A stretch of DNA of 64,000 bases, from positions 30,911 to 94,910 of the forward strand of contig CAJTUR010000001.1 of the NCBI GenBank assembly GCA_910579535.1, read 5' to 3'. The notes under the pieces were generated by a model. That model was not told where the DNA came from. It searched no databases and worked only from the letters and a program-made list of their open reading frames with translations. Source of the DNA: an uncultured Bacilli bacterium. Lineage in GTDB: Bacteria; Bacillota_I; Bacilli_A; RF39; UBA660. Both the position numbers and the translations under genes were made by a program. Shown piece after piece: positions 1 to 8,751 of this stretch; within the stretch, counting starts at the first letter, position 1; each line of letters opens with the position of its first letter.

Positions 1-1145
1 AAATAAGTTAAGTCTTTTAAAGCAATTTGATCTAATTGATACATTTCTATTATTTTTTCTTTCAAAGCTTCCATTCCATCTAAAGTCATGGTGTTTCCAA
101 ATACGACGGTTTTACCTTTAGGAAGGTTTATGTGCGATTCTAAATCGTTTTTATTAATAAATAAGATATGTGTTTTTTCTTTTACTTTTTCTAATAATGC
201 TAAATCGTCGTCATTCAATTTTTCATTATTATTTAAAACTAAAATTACTAAATCTGATTTTTCAAGCATTTCTTTACTTTTATCTATTCCGATTTTTTCG
301 ACGTAATCATTTGCTTCTCTAATTCCAGCGGTGTCAATTAAATTAATTTCAATCCCATTTAAATTCATTTTTCCTTCAATCACATCTCTAGTTGTGCCTG
401 ATATATCAGTAACAATGGCTTTTTCTTCATTTAATAAAGCATTTAAAATACTACTTTTTCCTACATTAGGTCTTCCTACTAAAGCTACATCGATTCCATT
501 ACGAATGATTTCTCCAATGCTAGCGTTTTTTAATAAAATTTCTAAATCATTTTTTATTTTATCTAATTCTTTATTTAAGTAGTCTTGTGTGACTTCTATC
601 GCATCTTCATATTCTGGGTAATCAATGTTTACAGCTATATTTGCTATAAGATTTAAAAGTGTTTCTCTTATTTTTTTTACTATTGTACCCAATCTTCCGT
701 TGACACCATTTAACGCTAATGTACGCTGCTTGTCACTCTTTGACATAATTAAATCGCTGACGGATTCAGCTTCAATTAGATCAATTCGCCCATTTAAAAA
801 AGCTCTTTTAGTAAATTCTCCAGGCTCAGCTAAGCGTGCTCCATTTTTTAATAGTAATTCTAAAACTTTATTGGTTGTTGCTATGCCTCCATGACAATTT
901 ATTTCAACAATATCTTCAGTAGTATACGTTTTTGGAGCTAACATGACGCTTATTAATACTTCATCTATTAAGTTTTCATTTTCTTTTATAAAACCATAAT
1001 GGATGGTATGTGAGTCAACTTTCATTAAATCTGGCCCATTAAACAGTTTATTGGTAATCGAGAGTGCTTCTTTTCCACTTAATCGGACGATGGAAATGGC
1101 TCCTGTTCCAACTGATGTGGATATTGCCGCTATGGTCTCCTCCAT
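1..1145 (-). CDS. mnmE: tRNA modification GTPase MnmE (3' end outside window)
   Basis: MnmE works with MnmG to install carboxymethylaminomethyl (or related) groups on wobble uridine 34 of certain tRNAs. The reading frame is open from ATG 1145 to the window edge, about 381 codons, so the C-terminal Cys motif (CxGK) that the family carries at about residue 450 lies outside. The N-terminus (MEETIAAISTSVGTGAISIV) is the folate-binding TrmE domain start. The G domain shows the P-loop VGRPNVGKSS at about residues 222-231, a DTAG motif near 267 and NKND near 331. It is transcribed away from oriC, as mnmE usually is in Bacillota. Identification is certain; the end is not visible. Confidence 0.96.
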   Translation of the reverse strand, partial: MEETIAAISTSVGTGAISIVRLSGKEALSITNKLFNGPDLMKVDSHTIHYGFIKENENLIDEVLISVMLAPKTYTTEDIVEINCHGGIATTNKVLELLLKNGARLAEPGEFTKRAFLNGRIDLIEAESVSDLIMSKSDKQRTLALNGVNGRLGTIVKKIRETLLNLIANIAVNIDYPEYEDAIEVTQDYLNKELDKIKNDLEILLKNASIGEIIRNGIDVALVGRPNVGKSSILNALLNEEKAIVTDISGTTRDVIEGKMNLNGIEINLIDTAGIREANDYVEKIGIDKSKEMLEKSDLVILVLNNNEKLNDDDLALLEKVKEKTHILFINKNDLESHINLPKGKTVVFGNTMTLDGMEALKEKIIEMYQLDQIALKDLTY

Positions 1146-1351
1146 TTTTATCACTTCTTTTCTCGTGTATTGTATCAAATTGAGGCTTTTTAGTCTATCC
1201 TTTTTCTTTTATGAAAGAAAAAAACAATTTTAACACTGTTTTTTAGATTTTTAAACTTAACATTTTTTTTAATTCATTTTAGTTTTTCCATTAAATTTAA
1301 AAAATTCAAGATATAGGCTCATTTCTTCGTTCATTTCAGTTCTCCTCTAAC

Positions 1352-1379
1352 TATAAAAACCTACTTACTCAGTAGGTTT
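1352..1379 (-). terminator. Intrinsic terminator of the rpmH-rnpA-yidC-jag block
   Basis: AAACCTACT at 1357-1365 and AGTAGGTTT at 1371-1379 form a perfect 9-bp stem with a 5-nt loop. Read on the minus strand it is followed by a short T run. It overlaps the jag stop codon. The 1146-1351 stretch between it and mnmE holds no gene that I can see. Confidence 0.7.
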
Positions 1380-1973
1380 GATAATGACATGACGATTAGG
1401 TTCTTCTCCTTCGCTTAACGTTTTAATTCCCTTAAAGTTTGTTAAGGCATTATGAATAATTCTTCTTTCAAAGGAATTCATATTTTCTAATGATGCTTCT
1501 ACTTTGGTACTTCTCACTTCTCGAGCAGTCTTTTTCGCTAATCTTTCTAAATTTTCAGTTCTTTTTAATTTATAATTTTCTATATCTAAATTTAGTTTAA
1601 TAAAGCAATTGTATTCTTGATTGATTTTTTGTTTTGCTAATATTTCTAAAGCTTTTAAAGTTTCACCATTTTTTCCAATTAATAAGCCACTTTTATCTGT
1701 ATACATATTTATGTTAATTGTTTTATCGCGAATGTTCGATTCAAAATTCACATCGATTCCTAAATTTGTGATTACTTGAAAAAGAAACTTTTTTAGTAAT
1801 TCTACTACATGTACTCGTGTGGTGGCTTTAATACTATAACTTGTTGATTTAAAAAGACTTCCTTTTTCTTCAGTAATGTTATAAATTATTTCTTCTTCAT
1901 TCGCATTTAATGCTTTCATTGCTTTTAAAATCGCTTCTTGTTTTGATTTAGCTTCTAAGACTACTTCATTCAT
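1365..1973 (-). CDS. jag: Jag/KhpB RNA-binding protein (Jag-N, KH, R3H)
   Basis: Single-stranded RNA-binding protein (SpoIIIJ-associated; KhpB/EloR), which in Firmicutes pairs with KhpA and influences cell elongation and division. At 202 aa it is a typical length. The N-terminal Jag-N domain covers about residues 1-50 and the KH domain about 75-145 with the GKNGETL loop. The R3H domain at about 150-200 contains the hallmark MNSFERRIIHNAL segment. It starts at ATG 1973, 2 nt after the yidC stop on the same strand, so it is translationally close-coupled to the membrane insertase gene, the usual arrangement. Confidence 0.95.
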   Translation of the reverse strand: MNEVVLEAKSKQEAILKAMKALNANEEEIIYNITEEKGSLFKSTSYSIKATTRVHVVELLKKFLFQVITNLGIDVNFESNIRDKTININMYTDKSGLLIGKNGETLKALEILAKQKINQEYNCFIKLNLDIENYKLKRTENLERLAKKTAREVRSTKVEASLENMNSFERRIIHNALTNFKGIKTLSEGEEPNRHVIIKPTE

Positions 1974-1975
1974 TT

Positions 1976-2977
1976 TTATTTACCTCTTTTCTTATTTTCC
2001 TTTTTATCTTTACTTTTTACTGGTTTAATTAAATTGGATTTTTTCTCATTTATTTTTTTAAAGATAAAATTTTGAAGAACAACAAACCCATTGGTAACCA
2101 CCCAATATAGAGCTATTGCTGTAGGTAAACTAAATGACGCAATGGAAATCATAACAATCATAAAGATTAAAGTAAATCGCATCTGACTTTCTATTGCGCT
2201 GTTGACGCTTTGATTTTTCATTGAATTTTTAAATGAAAAATAAGTTGTTCCTACTATCAAGATAATTAATAGTATATAAACGTATTTTCCTTGACTAATT
2301 CCTACCCAAGGTGTCATGCCTAGTTTCATACCCAGTAAACTGTCTTCAAAAATAGCTGGAACACGATTAATAGCTTGAAGAAAGGCAAAGAATAGGGGTA
2401 ATTGAATAAAAGCAAGTAAACATCCAGATACAGGATTGATTTTATATTTTTTATAGATCAACATGGTTTCTTGACTTTTCATCATCATGGCATCTGAGTC
2501 TGTACGTCCCATATATTTCTTTTCAATTTTTTGAATTTCAGGAGCAGCTTTTTTCATATTCTCTGATTGATCCATTGTTTTTTTAGAAAATGGTAAAAGA
2601 ATTAATCGAATACCCATTCCTATTAACATAACAGAAATACCAAAGTTTTTTATTAATATTCCTAATTTTAAGATGATATACGCTAAGGGTTTTACAAATA
2701 GAGATTCCCATAAACTTTTGTATTTTATATCACTAGGTTTAAATGCTTCACAGGAAGGAAGGTCTTCAAGTTTTATTGTTAACTGATCATTGTATTTTTC
2801 ATAGACTTCATAAAGTTTTTGTTCTCTTGGTTTACAAAGAATATTATTTTGAAGACTTTGACCTGTTTCTTCAAAAGTAACAATATTCTTATCCTCTTTT
2901 AAGTAAGTTTTATTTCCACAGCCTGTTGTTAATAATAAAATACTGATTGTTAATACCGCTATTTTTTTTATTTTCAT
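1976..2977 (-). CDS. yidC: Membrane protein insertase YidC/SpoIIIJ (lipoprotein form)
   Basis: Sec-associated or independent insertase of the YidC/Oxa1/Alb3 family, which inserts membrane proteins such as ATP synthase subunits. The N-terminus is a lipoprotein signal peptide with lipobox LLTTGC and Cys at about residue 20. The 60_kd_imp domain follows with five hydrophobic segments from about residue 95 to 300, and the C-terminus is very basic (ribosome-contacting tail). At 333 aa it is a Gram-positive-type YidC without the large periplasmic domain of Gram-negative homologues. It overlaps rnpA by 4 nt and precedes jag. It appears to be the only YidC in the window, so I cannot tell whether it is a SpoIIIJ or YqjG type. 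Confidence 0.95.
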   Translation of the reverse strand: MKIKKIAVLTISILLLTTGCGNKTYLKEDKNIVTFEETGQSLQNNILCKPREQKLYEVYEKYNDQLTIKLEDLPSCEAFKPSDIKYKSLWESLFVKPLAYIILKLGILIKNFGISVMLIGMGIRLILLPFSKKTMDQSENMKKAAPEIQKIEKKYMGRTDSDAMMMKSQETMLIYKKYKINPVSGCLLAFIQLPLFFAFLQAINRVPAIFEDSLLGMKLGMTPWVGISQGKYVYILLIILIVGTTYFSFKNSMKNQSVNSAIESQMRFTLIFMIVMISIASFSLPTAIALYWVVTNGFVVLQNFIFKKINEKKSNLIKPVKSKDKKENKKRGK

Positions 2978-3339
2978 TTTATCTCCTCTATTAATTGTAT
3001 TAGATTGATTTTCATTTCTTGAAAATTAATTTCTAAACAATTTCTTTTTATCATTATAATATAATCTCTTCCTTTTGGAAAGGTTTCTTTTATATTATCA
3101 ATTAAAGCTCTTACTTGTCTTTTTAATTTATTTCTGACTACTGCGTTACCTACTTTTTTACTAATCGCCAGGCCAAATTTTATTTCACTGTCTTTTCTTT
3201 TCCTTATATATATAGTGTAGTAATTATTTTTAAAAAATCGGGCGTTATTTATGATAGAATTAAAGTCTTTTTTTTCTTTGACCATTTCATATTTTTTTAT
3301 AAAAATTCCTTCTTTCTTGATAGAAGCAAAAAAAACCAC
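2974..3339 (-). CDS. rnpA: Ribonuclease P protein component
   Basis: Basic protein cofactor of RNase P, which helps the catalytic RNA remove 5' leaders of pre-tRNAs. The family signature lies in the FGLAISKKVGNAVVRNKLKR segment (RNR motif) and the GRDYIIMIK strand. The listed start is GTG 3339, giving 121 aa, but the first 13 residues have no counterpart in normal RnpA proteins, which begin with KK-x-Y/RL. A GAAGGA ribosome-binding site lies inside the longer frame, so the true start may be a non-ATG codon near 3300 or ATG 3285. It lies 10 nt after rpmH and overlaps yidC by 4 nt, one operon. Confidence 0.92.
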   Translation of the reverse strand: MVFFASIKKEGIFIKKYEMVKEKKDFNSIINNARFFKNNYYTIYIRKRKDSEIKFGLAISKKVGNAVVRNKLKRQVRALIDNIKETFPKGRDYIIMIKRNCLEINFQEMKINLIQLIEEIK

Positions 3340-3349
3340 ATATTGTGGC

Positions 3350-3475
3350 TTATTTGGTAATTAAATTTTTACGACCTTTTTTTCTTCTATTTTTTAATAT
3401 TTTTGTTTCTTTACGAGCAAAAAAGCCATGTTTCTTTGCTTTTCTTCTTTTATTTGGTGTATAAGTACTAAACAT
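3350..3475 (-). CDS. rpmH: 50S ribosomal protein L34
   Basis: 41-aa L34 of the large subunit. The sequence shows the conserved YTPNKRRKAKKHGFFAR block and a basic end with RRKKGRKNL. Bacterial L34 is usually about 44-47 aa; this one lacks roughly three residues in the loop after the HGF.AR block. It starts at ATG 3475 behind an AAAGGAGGAAG ribosome-binding site 4-5 nt upstream, which is very strong. First gene of the rpmH-rnpA-yidC-jag operon, placed just left of oriC as in most Bacillota. Confidence 0.96.
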   Translation of the reverse strand: MFSTYTPNKRRKAKKHGFFARKETKILKNRRKKGRKNLITK

Positions 3476-3508
3476 TTTTCTTCCTCCTTTAAATTTAAAA
3501 GCTTCCTT

Positions 3509-3538
3509 ATTATAATATTAATATTTAAAAAAAGTCAA
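3509..3538 (-). promoter_or_regulatory. Sigma-A promoter of rpmH operon
   Basis: Read on the minus strand: -35 TTGACT (3538-3533), 18-bp spacer, -10 TATAAT (3514-3509). It sits 34 nt upstream of the rpmH start codon. Confidence 0.75.
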
Positions 3539-3539
3539 G

Positions 3540-4144
3540 AATTATTCTTTTCTTTCTAAATAGTTCTGATTTGTTTATAAAATAAATTAGCAAACTTTTT
3601 TTAAAAAAGCTAGTTTTAATTGAGGGAAAAATTGTGTTTAAAATTGTTTTATAACAATAATGATTTATTTGATTCCATTTAAGAAAAAGTGTTAAAAAAT
3701 GAAGAAGTCTATGAAAAAATTAATTTATGAATATTAACTTATCAGAAGAAATTGATAAATTAAACCATTTTTTGTATGATCAGAAAAAGAAAATTGAGGA
3801 ATTTTATTGCAAATCATTTAGAGGGTGTGCTAATTATACTTGGAAAGTACTTTGTATACTGCAACAAATGAAAATGAAATTTTAGAGATTATACAAAATA
3901 AAACTGCTGCTTCTTATCACTATTTTTCTTTTTTGTTGATTTTGATATTAAACCTTTTCTTGACCAACAGCATTCCCTTAATAAAATTGTTAAGCCTTAA
4001 TCTAACTATAGAAGAGAGTCCCTCTCTTTTTTTTATTTAAGTTATTAACCTCTACTTGTTTTTATTTTCTTTTTTTACAATATAAATTTAAGAATTGTTT
4101 ATTTTTTGTTAATAACTTTACTTGTTTTTTATACTTATAAATCA
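3540..4144. other. Gene-free stretch left of oriC with a lone terminator
   Basis: About 600 bp with no convincing gene. Short coding-like pieces appear on the plus strand between about 3690 and 3870 (residues such as EEIDKLNHFLYDQKKKIEEF), but they are broken by stops and frame changes and match nothing I recognise; they may be a gene remnant. A plus-strand hairpin with a T run follows at 4012-4034, which means something upstream is or was transcribed. Confidence 0.4.
4012..4036 (+). terminator. Intrinsic terminator upstream of oriC
   Basis: AAGAGAG (4012-4018), 3-nt loop, CTCTCTT (4022-4028), then an uninterrupted T run. No intact gene precedes it; it may end a decayed gene or a small RNA, and it insulates the DnaA-box region from read-through. 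Confidence 0.6.
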
Positions 4145-4146
4145 CT

Positions 4147-4232
4147 TTATTCACATTATTAACATCTCTGTTGATAATTGTTATGCACATTGTTGATAAA
4201 AATTGTCGTATTTTTGTTAATAATGTTGATAA
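4147..4232. other. oriC DnaA-box cluster upstream of dnaA
   Basis: Near-consensus DnaA boxes (consensus TTATCCACA) within 90 bp: TTATTCACA at 4147-4155, TTATGCACA at 4181-4189, and TGTTGATAA (reverse of TTATCAACA) at 4169-4177, 4191-4199 and 4224-4232. A weaker TTATTAACA lies at 4156-4164. Each main box has one mismatch from consensus. The flanking sequence to 4340 is almost pure A/T and could include the unwinding element. Location directly before dnaA is the standard Bacillota origin layout. Confidence 0.85.
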
Positions 4233-4367
4233 ATGTCGTAAACTTAGTTAAAATAAGGTCAAATTATTGTTTATAACTTGTTAATAAGTTGTGTCTAATT
4301 GTTTTAATCTTTTCATTTAAATCAAATTGAGCTACAATGAAATTGGTTAGATGGTACAGAATGCGGG

Positions 4368-5768
4368 GTGAGGATTTTGGACGTCATGGTTGATAACTTA
4401 TGGAATAACTTCCTAGAAAATATGAAACTCGAAGTTAATTCGGCTTCTTATAACACTTGGTTTAAAGATTTAAAATTATTAAAAATTGAACAGAACAATA
4501 TGATTGTCCAAGTCCCTACAGATTTTCATAAAAAGTGGTTAAAAGACAATTATTATAGTCTAATTGAAGAAGTTCTCTCTAAACTTTCTGGGATTTCATA
4601 CGATATTCAGTTTCTTTTGGAAGAAGAAATAGAAGAACTCATGGCCAAACCTGAACCTGTACCTATTGAAACGGTAGAACCTGAAGTTATTACAAAAGAA
4701 ACGATTAATACTGAAGAAGTTTGGAATAGTAATTTAAAATCAGAATTAAACTTTGATAATTATATTGTAGGTGACACCAATCGACTTGCTAAAATGGCTG
4801 GAATGGCTGTAGCGGAAGAACCGGGTAAAATACATAACCCTTTATTTATTTATGGTAAAAGTGGTCTTGGAAAAACACATCTCATGCACGCTATAGGGAA
4901 TTTTATTACTGAACACACAAACAAAAGGGTTTTATATACAACCAGTGACATGTTTATGAATGACTATATTGGCATTGCTAATCAATCTAAGGGACAAAAT
5001 ACGATTGATTATGCTAATAACTTTAAAAAGAAATATCGAAATGTTGATGTCTTAATTATTGATGATATTCAATATTTAGTAGGAGCCGAAAAAACACAAG
5101 AGGAATTCTTTTATACCTTTAATGAACTTCATCGTTCCAATAAACAATTAATTATTAGTTCTGATCGAAGTCCTAATGATTTAAAACTTCTGGAAGAAAG
5201 ACTTAGAAGTCGGTTTATGTGGGGACTTCCTGTTAACATTTCACCGCCAGATTTTGATCTTCGTTGTCGAATTGTTAAACAGAAAATTTCGGGATTTAAT
5301 ATTGAAGCTAAAATCAATGAAGATGTTATTGAATTTATTGCCAACAGTTGTCCTAATGATGTTCGTTTTTTAACTGGAACTATTAATCGATTGATGGCTT
5401 ATACAGCCATGATTGTTCCAAAAGTGATTGACCTTGAATTTGCTAATGAAGCTTTAAATGATTATGTTAATAAAAACATTTACTCAGACAATACGATTGA
5501 AAATATTCAAAAAGTGGTGGCGGATTTTTATCATATTACAGTCGAGAATCTGAAAGGAAAAAGAAGAACTCAAAATATTGCGAATGCACGGCTTGTTGCT
5601 ATGTATCTTTGTCAAATGTTAACAGAAGAAACGACTTCGAGAATTGGGTTAGAATTTGGCGGTAAAAACCATGCGACAGTCATCCATGCTCGTAATAAAA
5701 TAAGTAATTCTTTAAAAGTGGATAAAAAATTGGAGTTGGAGATTAATGAAATAAAAAGTAAATTGTGA
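4368..5768 (+). CDS. dnaA: Chromosomal replication initiator DnaA
   Basis: AAA+ ATPase that binds DnaA boxes, melts oriC and loads the helicase. Domain I is at about residues 7-85 (LWNNFLENMK start) and a short linker spans 100-130. The AAA+ domain has Walker A GKSGLGKTH near 163 and Walker B LIIDDIQ near 228. Domain IV carries the DnaA-box recognition signature GGKNHATVIHARNKI near 430. The coordinates give the longest form from GTG 4368, but that GTG is part of the GGGGTGAGG ribosome-binding site, so TTG 4377 or ATG 4386 is the more likely start. DnaA boxes lie upstream and downstream, suggesting autoregulation. Confidence 0.98.
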   Translation: MRILDVMVDNLWNNFLENMKLEVNSASYNTWFKDLKLLKIEQNNMIVQVPTDFHKKWLKDNYYSLIEEVLSKLSGISYDIQFLLEEEIEELMAKPEPVPIETVEPEVITKETINTEEVWNSNLKSELNFDNYIVGDTNRLAKMAGMAVAEEPGKIHNPLFIYGKSGLGKTHLMHAIGNFITEHTNKRVLYTTSDMFMNDYIGIANQSKGQNTIDYANNFKKKYRNVDVLIIDDIQYLVGAEKTQEEFFYTFNELHRSNKQLIISSDRSPNDLKLLEERLRSRFMWGLPVNISPPDFDLRCRIVKQKISGFNIEAKINEDVIEFIANSCPNDVRFLTGTINRLMAYTAMIVPKVIDLEFANEALNDYVNKNIYSDNTIENIQKVVADFYHITVENLKGKRRTQNIANARLVAMYLCQMLTEETTSRIGLEFGGKNHATVIHARNKISNSLKVDKKLELEINEIKSKL

Positions 5769-5771
5769 AAA

Positions 5772-5851
5772 TGTGAATAATTATTCACAAGTTATTCTTG
5801 TCTCCATGCTAGAATATAAAAGAAAAAAAAGGGTTATAAACATTATCAACA
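5772..5851. other. DnaA boxes between dnaA and dnaN
   Basis: Two boxes lie head to head without a gap: TGTGAATAA (5772-5780) and TTATTCACA (5781-5789), an 18-bp perfect palindrome. A third, TTATCAACA, is at 5843-5851. With the cluster before dnaA this makes a bipartite origin as in Bacillus subtilis. The stretch between them and dnaN is A-rich. Confidence 0.8.
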
Positions 5852-5887
5852 GTATAATAATAAAAAAATAAGAAAGAAGGAACCAAA

Positions 5888-7006
5888 ATGAAATTTACAA
5901 TTGATAAAAATATTATATTAGAAAATTTAAACCATGTTATTAAAGCTATCTCAACTAAAAATGTTATCCCCGTTTTAAATGGTATTAAATTTGAGTTAAC
6001 AAGTGAAGGATTATCCTTAACTGCAAGTGATAGTGACTTAACGATTAATTCTTTTATTCCACAAAAAGAAATTAAAAATGTGGAAAGTGAAGGAACTATT
6101 GTTATTCAAAGTAAGTTTATTTTAGACATAATAAGAAAATTGCCTAGTGATATCATCAATTTTGAAGTTATTGATCGTTTGAAAATTAGAATTTATACTG
6201 ATTTTGCTCAATATCATTTAAATTGTTTAGATGCGAATGATTATCCTAACCTTAGAATGGATGAACATAAAGACCCTATTTTATTAAAAGGAGAGATATT
6301 AAAATCTTTAATTAATCAAACGGTTTTTGCCATTTCAACACAAGAGTTAAGACCCTTATTGACTGGAGTAAACGTTACAATTGCTGGGAATTTATTAGTG
6401 TTTATTGCAACGGATTCTTATCGTTTAGCTAAAAAGACCATTGAACTTTCTCATCCTATTGATACTGATATTAACATTGTTATTCCAGGAAAAAATATTT
6501 TAGAACTTGAAAAAATTCTTACTGATGATGAAATGGTGGAAATGCATATTTTTAATAATAAGGTCTTATTTAAATATAAGAATATTAAATTTCAAACTAA
6601 TTTATTGTCAGGACAATATCCGAATACTTCTAATCTTATTCCTAGTGAATTTGGTATGGAAGTAAAGTTGAATAAAGATGATTTTGGTTCTAGTGTTGAT
6701 CGTGCAGCATTATTGATTCAAGGAAAAGATAAAAATATTATAAGAATGAGTATTGCTAAACAAGAAATGACGATTACTTCTTATGCCAGTGAAAGTGGAA
6801 AACTTGAAGAAAAACTTCAAATTGATACTGATGAAGGGGCAATGATTGATATTTCTTTTAGTGCTAAATATATGTTAGAAGCTTTAAAAACAATAAAGGA
6901 CGATAAAATTGTTTTGTTATTAACTAATGATATTAAGCCTATTATTGTAAAATCTGTAGAGGATGAGTCCCTTATTCAACTTATTTTACCTATTAAAACT
7001 TTTTAA
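5888..7006 (+). CDS. dnaN: DNA polymerase III beta sliding clamp
   Basis: Ring-shaped dimeric clamp that tethers Pol III and many repair proteins to DNA. 372 aa in three repeated clamp domains (about 1-125, 126-245, 246-372). Characteristic features are the N-terminal MKFTIDKNIILENLNHV, the middle-domain TDSYRLA motif and the C-terminal LLTNDIKPIIVKS...QLILPIKTF, whose last residues form part of the peptide-binding cleft. ATG start with AGAAAGAAGGA ribosome-binding site. A strong terminator follows directly, so comK and recF are transcribed separately. Confidence 0.98.
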   Translation: MKFTIDKNIILENLNHVIKAISTKNVIPVLNGIKFELTSEGLSLTASDSDLTINSFIPQKEIKNVESEGTIVIQSKFILDIIRKLPSDIINFEVIDRLKIRIYTDFAQYHLNCLDANDYPNLRMDEHKDPILLKGEILKSLINQTVFAISTQELRPLLTGVNVTIAGNLLVFIATDSYRLAKKTIELSHPIDTDINIVIPGKNILELEKILTDDEMVEMHIFNNKVLFKYKNIKFQTNLLSGQYPNTSNLIPSEFGMEVKLNKDDFGSSVDRAALLIQGKDKNIIRMSIAKQEMTITSYASESGKLEEKLQIDTDEGAMIDISFSAKYMLEALKTIKDDKIVLLLTNDIKPIIVKSVEDESLIQLILPIKTF

Positions 7007-7033
7007 AAAATGAACTTTTTGTTCGTTTTTTTC
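7005..7033. terminator. Terminator after dnaN
   Basis: An A-rich arm ending in TGAAC pairs with GTTCG plus T run across a TTTTT loop (one G-T wobble). It begins at the dnaN stop codon and works in the plus direction, possibly both. Confidence 0.7.
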
Positions 7034-7101
7034 TTTTTCGACATTTTTCTTTCTTTTTATTCGATAGGATAGGACGCAATTATTTATGAGGAGAGGATTA
7101 T

Positions 7102-7548
7102 ATGGAAAATTATAAAATTAATGATAAAACGATGGCTTTGTATTCTTTAAATGCAAAAACAAGAGTATATGAAGAAGAAAAGTGTTTTGAGGTTGAGGAA
7201 ACGGCGAATCATATTATGGAAAATAGCTGTTCTTATTATGGGAGTAGTTTAGAAGGAAGAAAAAAAGGGTCTACTTCTTTAATTGGAGCAAAGTATAAAG
7301 TTCCAGTTATAGTGGAAGAAAGTAAAAATATTATCTTTTTTCCTACAGACTCATCTAAAAAGAAAAATTGTACGTGGATTCGGTTTAATAAAATAGATAC
7401 GTATTATTATCATCAAGGACGATTGGTTCTTTGTTTTAAAAATGGAGATAAATTAGTATTGGATCATTCTTTACCTGTTATTGAAAATCAAATTTTACGT
7501 TCTACTCGATTAGAAGCACTTATAAGAGAAAGAAAAAATGGTGAATAA
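7102..7548 (+). CDS. comK: ComK-family competence transcription factor
   Basis: 148-aa protein matching the ComK family, the DNA-binding master regulator of natural competence in Bacilli. Recognisable from the block CSYYGSSLEGRKKGS (ComK: CRFFGSS..GRK.G), then PVIVEESKNIIFFPT.SS (ComK: P.MVDP.N.IFLFPT.SS), an FKNGDKLVL strand and ENQILRSTRLEALI (ComK: ENQVYRTAWL). It lacks the extra C-terminal region of B. subtilis ComK (192 aa). The usual occupant of the dnaN-recF gap in Bacillota is the S4-domain gene yaaA; here ComK takes that place, which is unusual. It starts at ATG 7102 behind GAGGAGAGG. It could regulate competence genes or act as a ComK-like regulator with another role; no K-boxes were searched for. 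Confidence 0.9.
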   Translation: MENYKINDKTMALYSLNAKTRVYEEEKCFEVEETANHIMENSCSYYGSSLEGRKKGSTSLIGAKYKVPVIVEESKNIIFFPTDSSKKKNCTWIRFNKIDTYYYHQGRLVLCFKNGDKLVLDHSLPVIENQILRSTRLEALIRERKNGE

Positions 7549-7582
7549 GTATGAAAAAATCTTTTAAATAGGTTAATAAGTA

Positions 7583-7591
7583 TGGTATAAT
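7583..7591 (+). promoter_or_regulatory. Extended -10 promoter of recF-gyrB-gyrA
   Basis: TGGTATAAT at 7583-7591 matches the extended -10 (TGnTATAAT). No clear -35 precedes it. A short inverted repeat (AGGTAT/ATTACCT) lies in the leader before recF. Confidence 0.5.
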
Positions 7592-7656
7592 TTAGTTAGG
7601 TATAGGAGTACATATTACCTATTATTTTTATTATATGGGCATAAAAGAGGTAAAAT

Positions 7657-8751
7657 ATGCAAATTCAAGAATTAAAATTGCTTAATTTCCGTAATTACGA
7701 TCGAGTTCAGGTTTCTTTTGATTCGCATTTAAATATTATTTATGGAAAAAATGGGAGTGGAAAAACCAATTTAGTAGAATCTATTTATTTTCTAGCTTTA
7801 ACTAGATCGTTTAAACAATCTAATGATAGAGTTTTGATTCGAAGTCATACCAATTTAACTAAAGTAGAGGGGGTTATCTATAATCAATATCAAACTACTT
7901 ATAAAGTCATTTTATCCGATGAGGGCAAGACTGTAAAAATTGACAATAATAAAATTTCTAAAATTAGTGATTATATATCAAAAATTAATGTTGTTTTGTT
8001 TAGTCCAAATGATTTAAAAATGATTAAGGATACACCAAGTGTACGACGTAAATATTTAAATATTTTGGTTTCACAATTAGATGTTTCTTATTTAAAAGAG
8101 TTAAATCAGTATAATAAATTACTTAAGGTGAGGAATGCTTATTTAAAAAAAATGTATTTAAATGGAAATGCACTTATGATTTACTTAGATGTTGTTACTG
8201 AAAAACTAGTAGAAGTTGGATTAAGTATTTATGAGATACGAAAGAAATGTCTTTTTGAAATTAATTCTTTTATTGGGGAAATCTATAAAGATATAGCCTT
8301 AAATGATGAATTAAAAGTAAAGTATGTTAGTGATTATGAAAATAAAACAAGAGAGGAAATTCTTGATTATTATAAGAAAACTAAGAGTAAAGATATTAGT
8401 TTTGGTAAAACCAATTTTGGTATTCATCATGATGATTTTCTTTTTCTTTTAAACGATTATGATATAAAGGATTATGGAAGTCAAGGACAACAAAAAAATG
8501 CTGTAATCGCTTGGAAATTTAGTGAAATGATGCTGTTTAAACAATTAAAATCGATTTTGCCTATTTTGATTTTAGATGATTTATTAAGTGAGTTAGATAA
8601 GGAAAAGATTAAAAATATTCTTTCGTTTATTGATGATAAAATTCAGACTTTTATTACTACTACTGAGATTGAAAAAATAGAATCTTTACTTATAGATAAA
8701 ACCTATAAAAAAATAAATGTGTCAAATGGACAACTGGAGGAGGTATTATAA
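7657..8751 (+). CDS. recF: DNA replication/repair protein RecF
   Basis: SMC-like ATPase that helps RecO/RecR load RecA at gaps. 364 aa, normal length. Walker A is in [14 protein letters not shown] (about residues 29-42), the ABC signature region is [17 protein letters not shown] near 275, and Walker B/D-loop [15 protein letters not shown] is near 300. It starts at ATG 7657 with AAAGAGGTAAA upstream. Its stop codon overlaps the gyrB start by 1 nt, so the two are translationally coupled. Confidence 0.97.
   Translation: MQIQELKLLNFRNYDRVQVSFDSHLNIIYGKNGSGKTNLVESIYFLALTRSFKQSNDRVLIRSHTNLTKVEGVIYNQYQTTYKVILSDEGKTVKIDNNKISKISDYISKINVVLFSPNDLKMIKDTPSVRRKYLNILVSQLDVSYLKELNQYNKLLKVRNAYLKKMYLNGNALMIYLDVVTEKLVEVGLSIYEIRKKCLFEINSFIGEIYKDIALNDELKVKYVSDYENKTREEILDYYKKTKSKDISFGKTNFGIHHDDFLFLLNDYDIKDYGSQGQQKNAVIAWKFSEMMLFKQLKSILPILILDDLLSELDKEKIKNILSFIDDKIQTFITTTEIEKIESLLIDKTYKKINVSNGQLEEVL

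Noticed and set aside
3840..4040. 66-codon plus-strand ORF before oriC
   Set aside because: No ribosome-binding site, hydrophobic low-complexity translation, ends inside a terminator hairpin; not treated as a gene.
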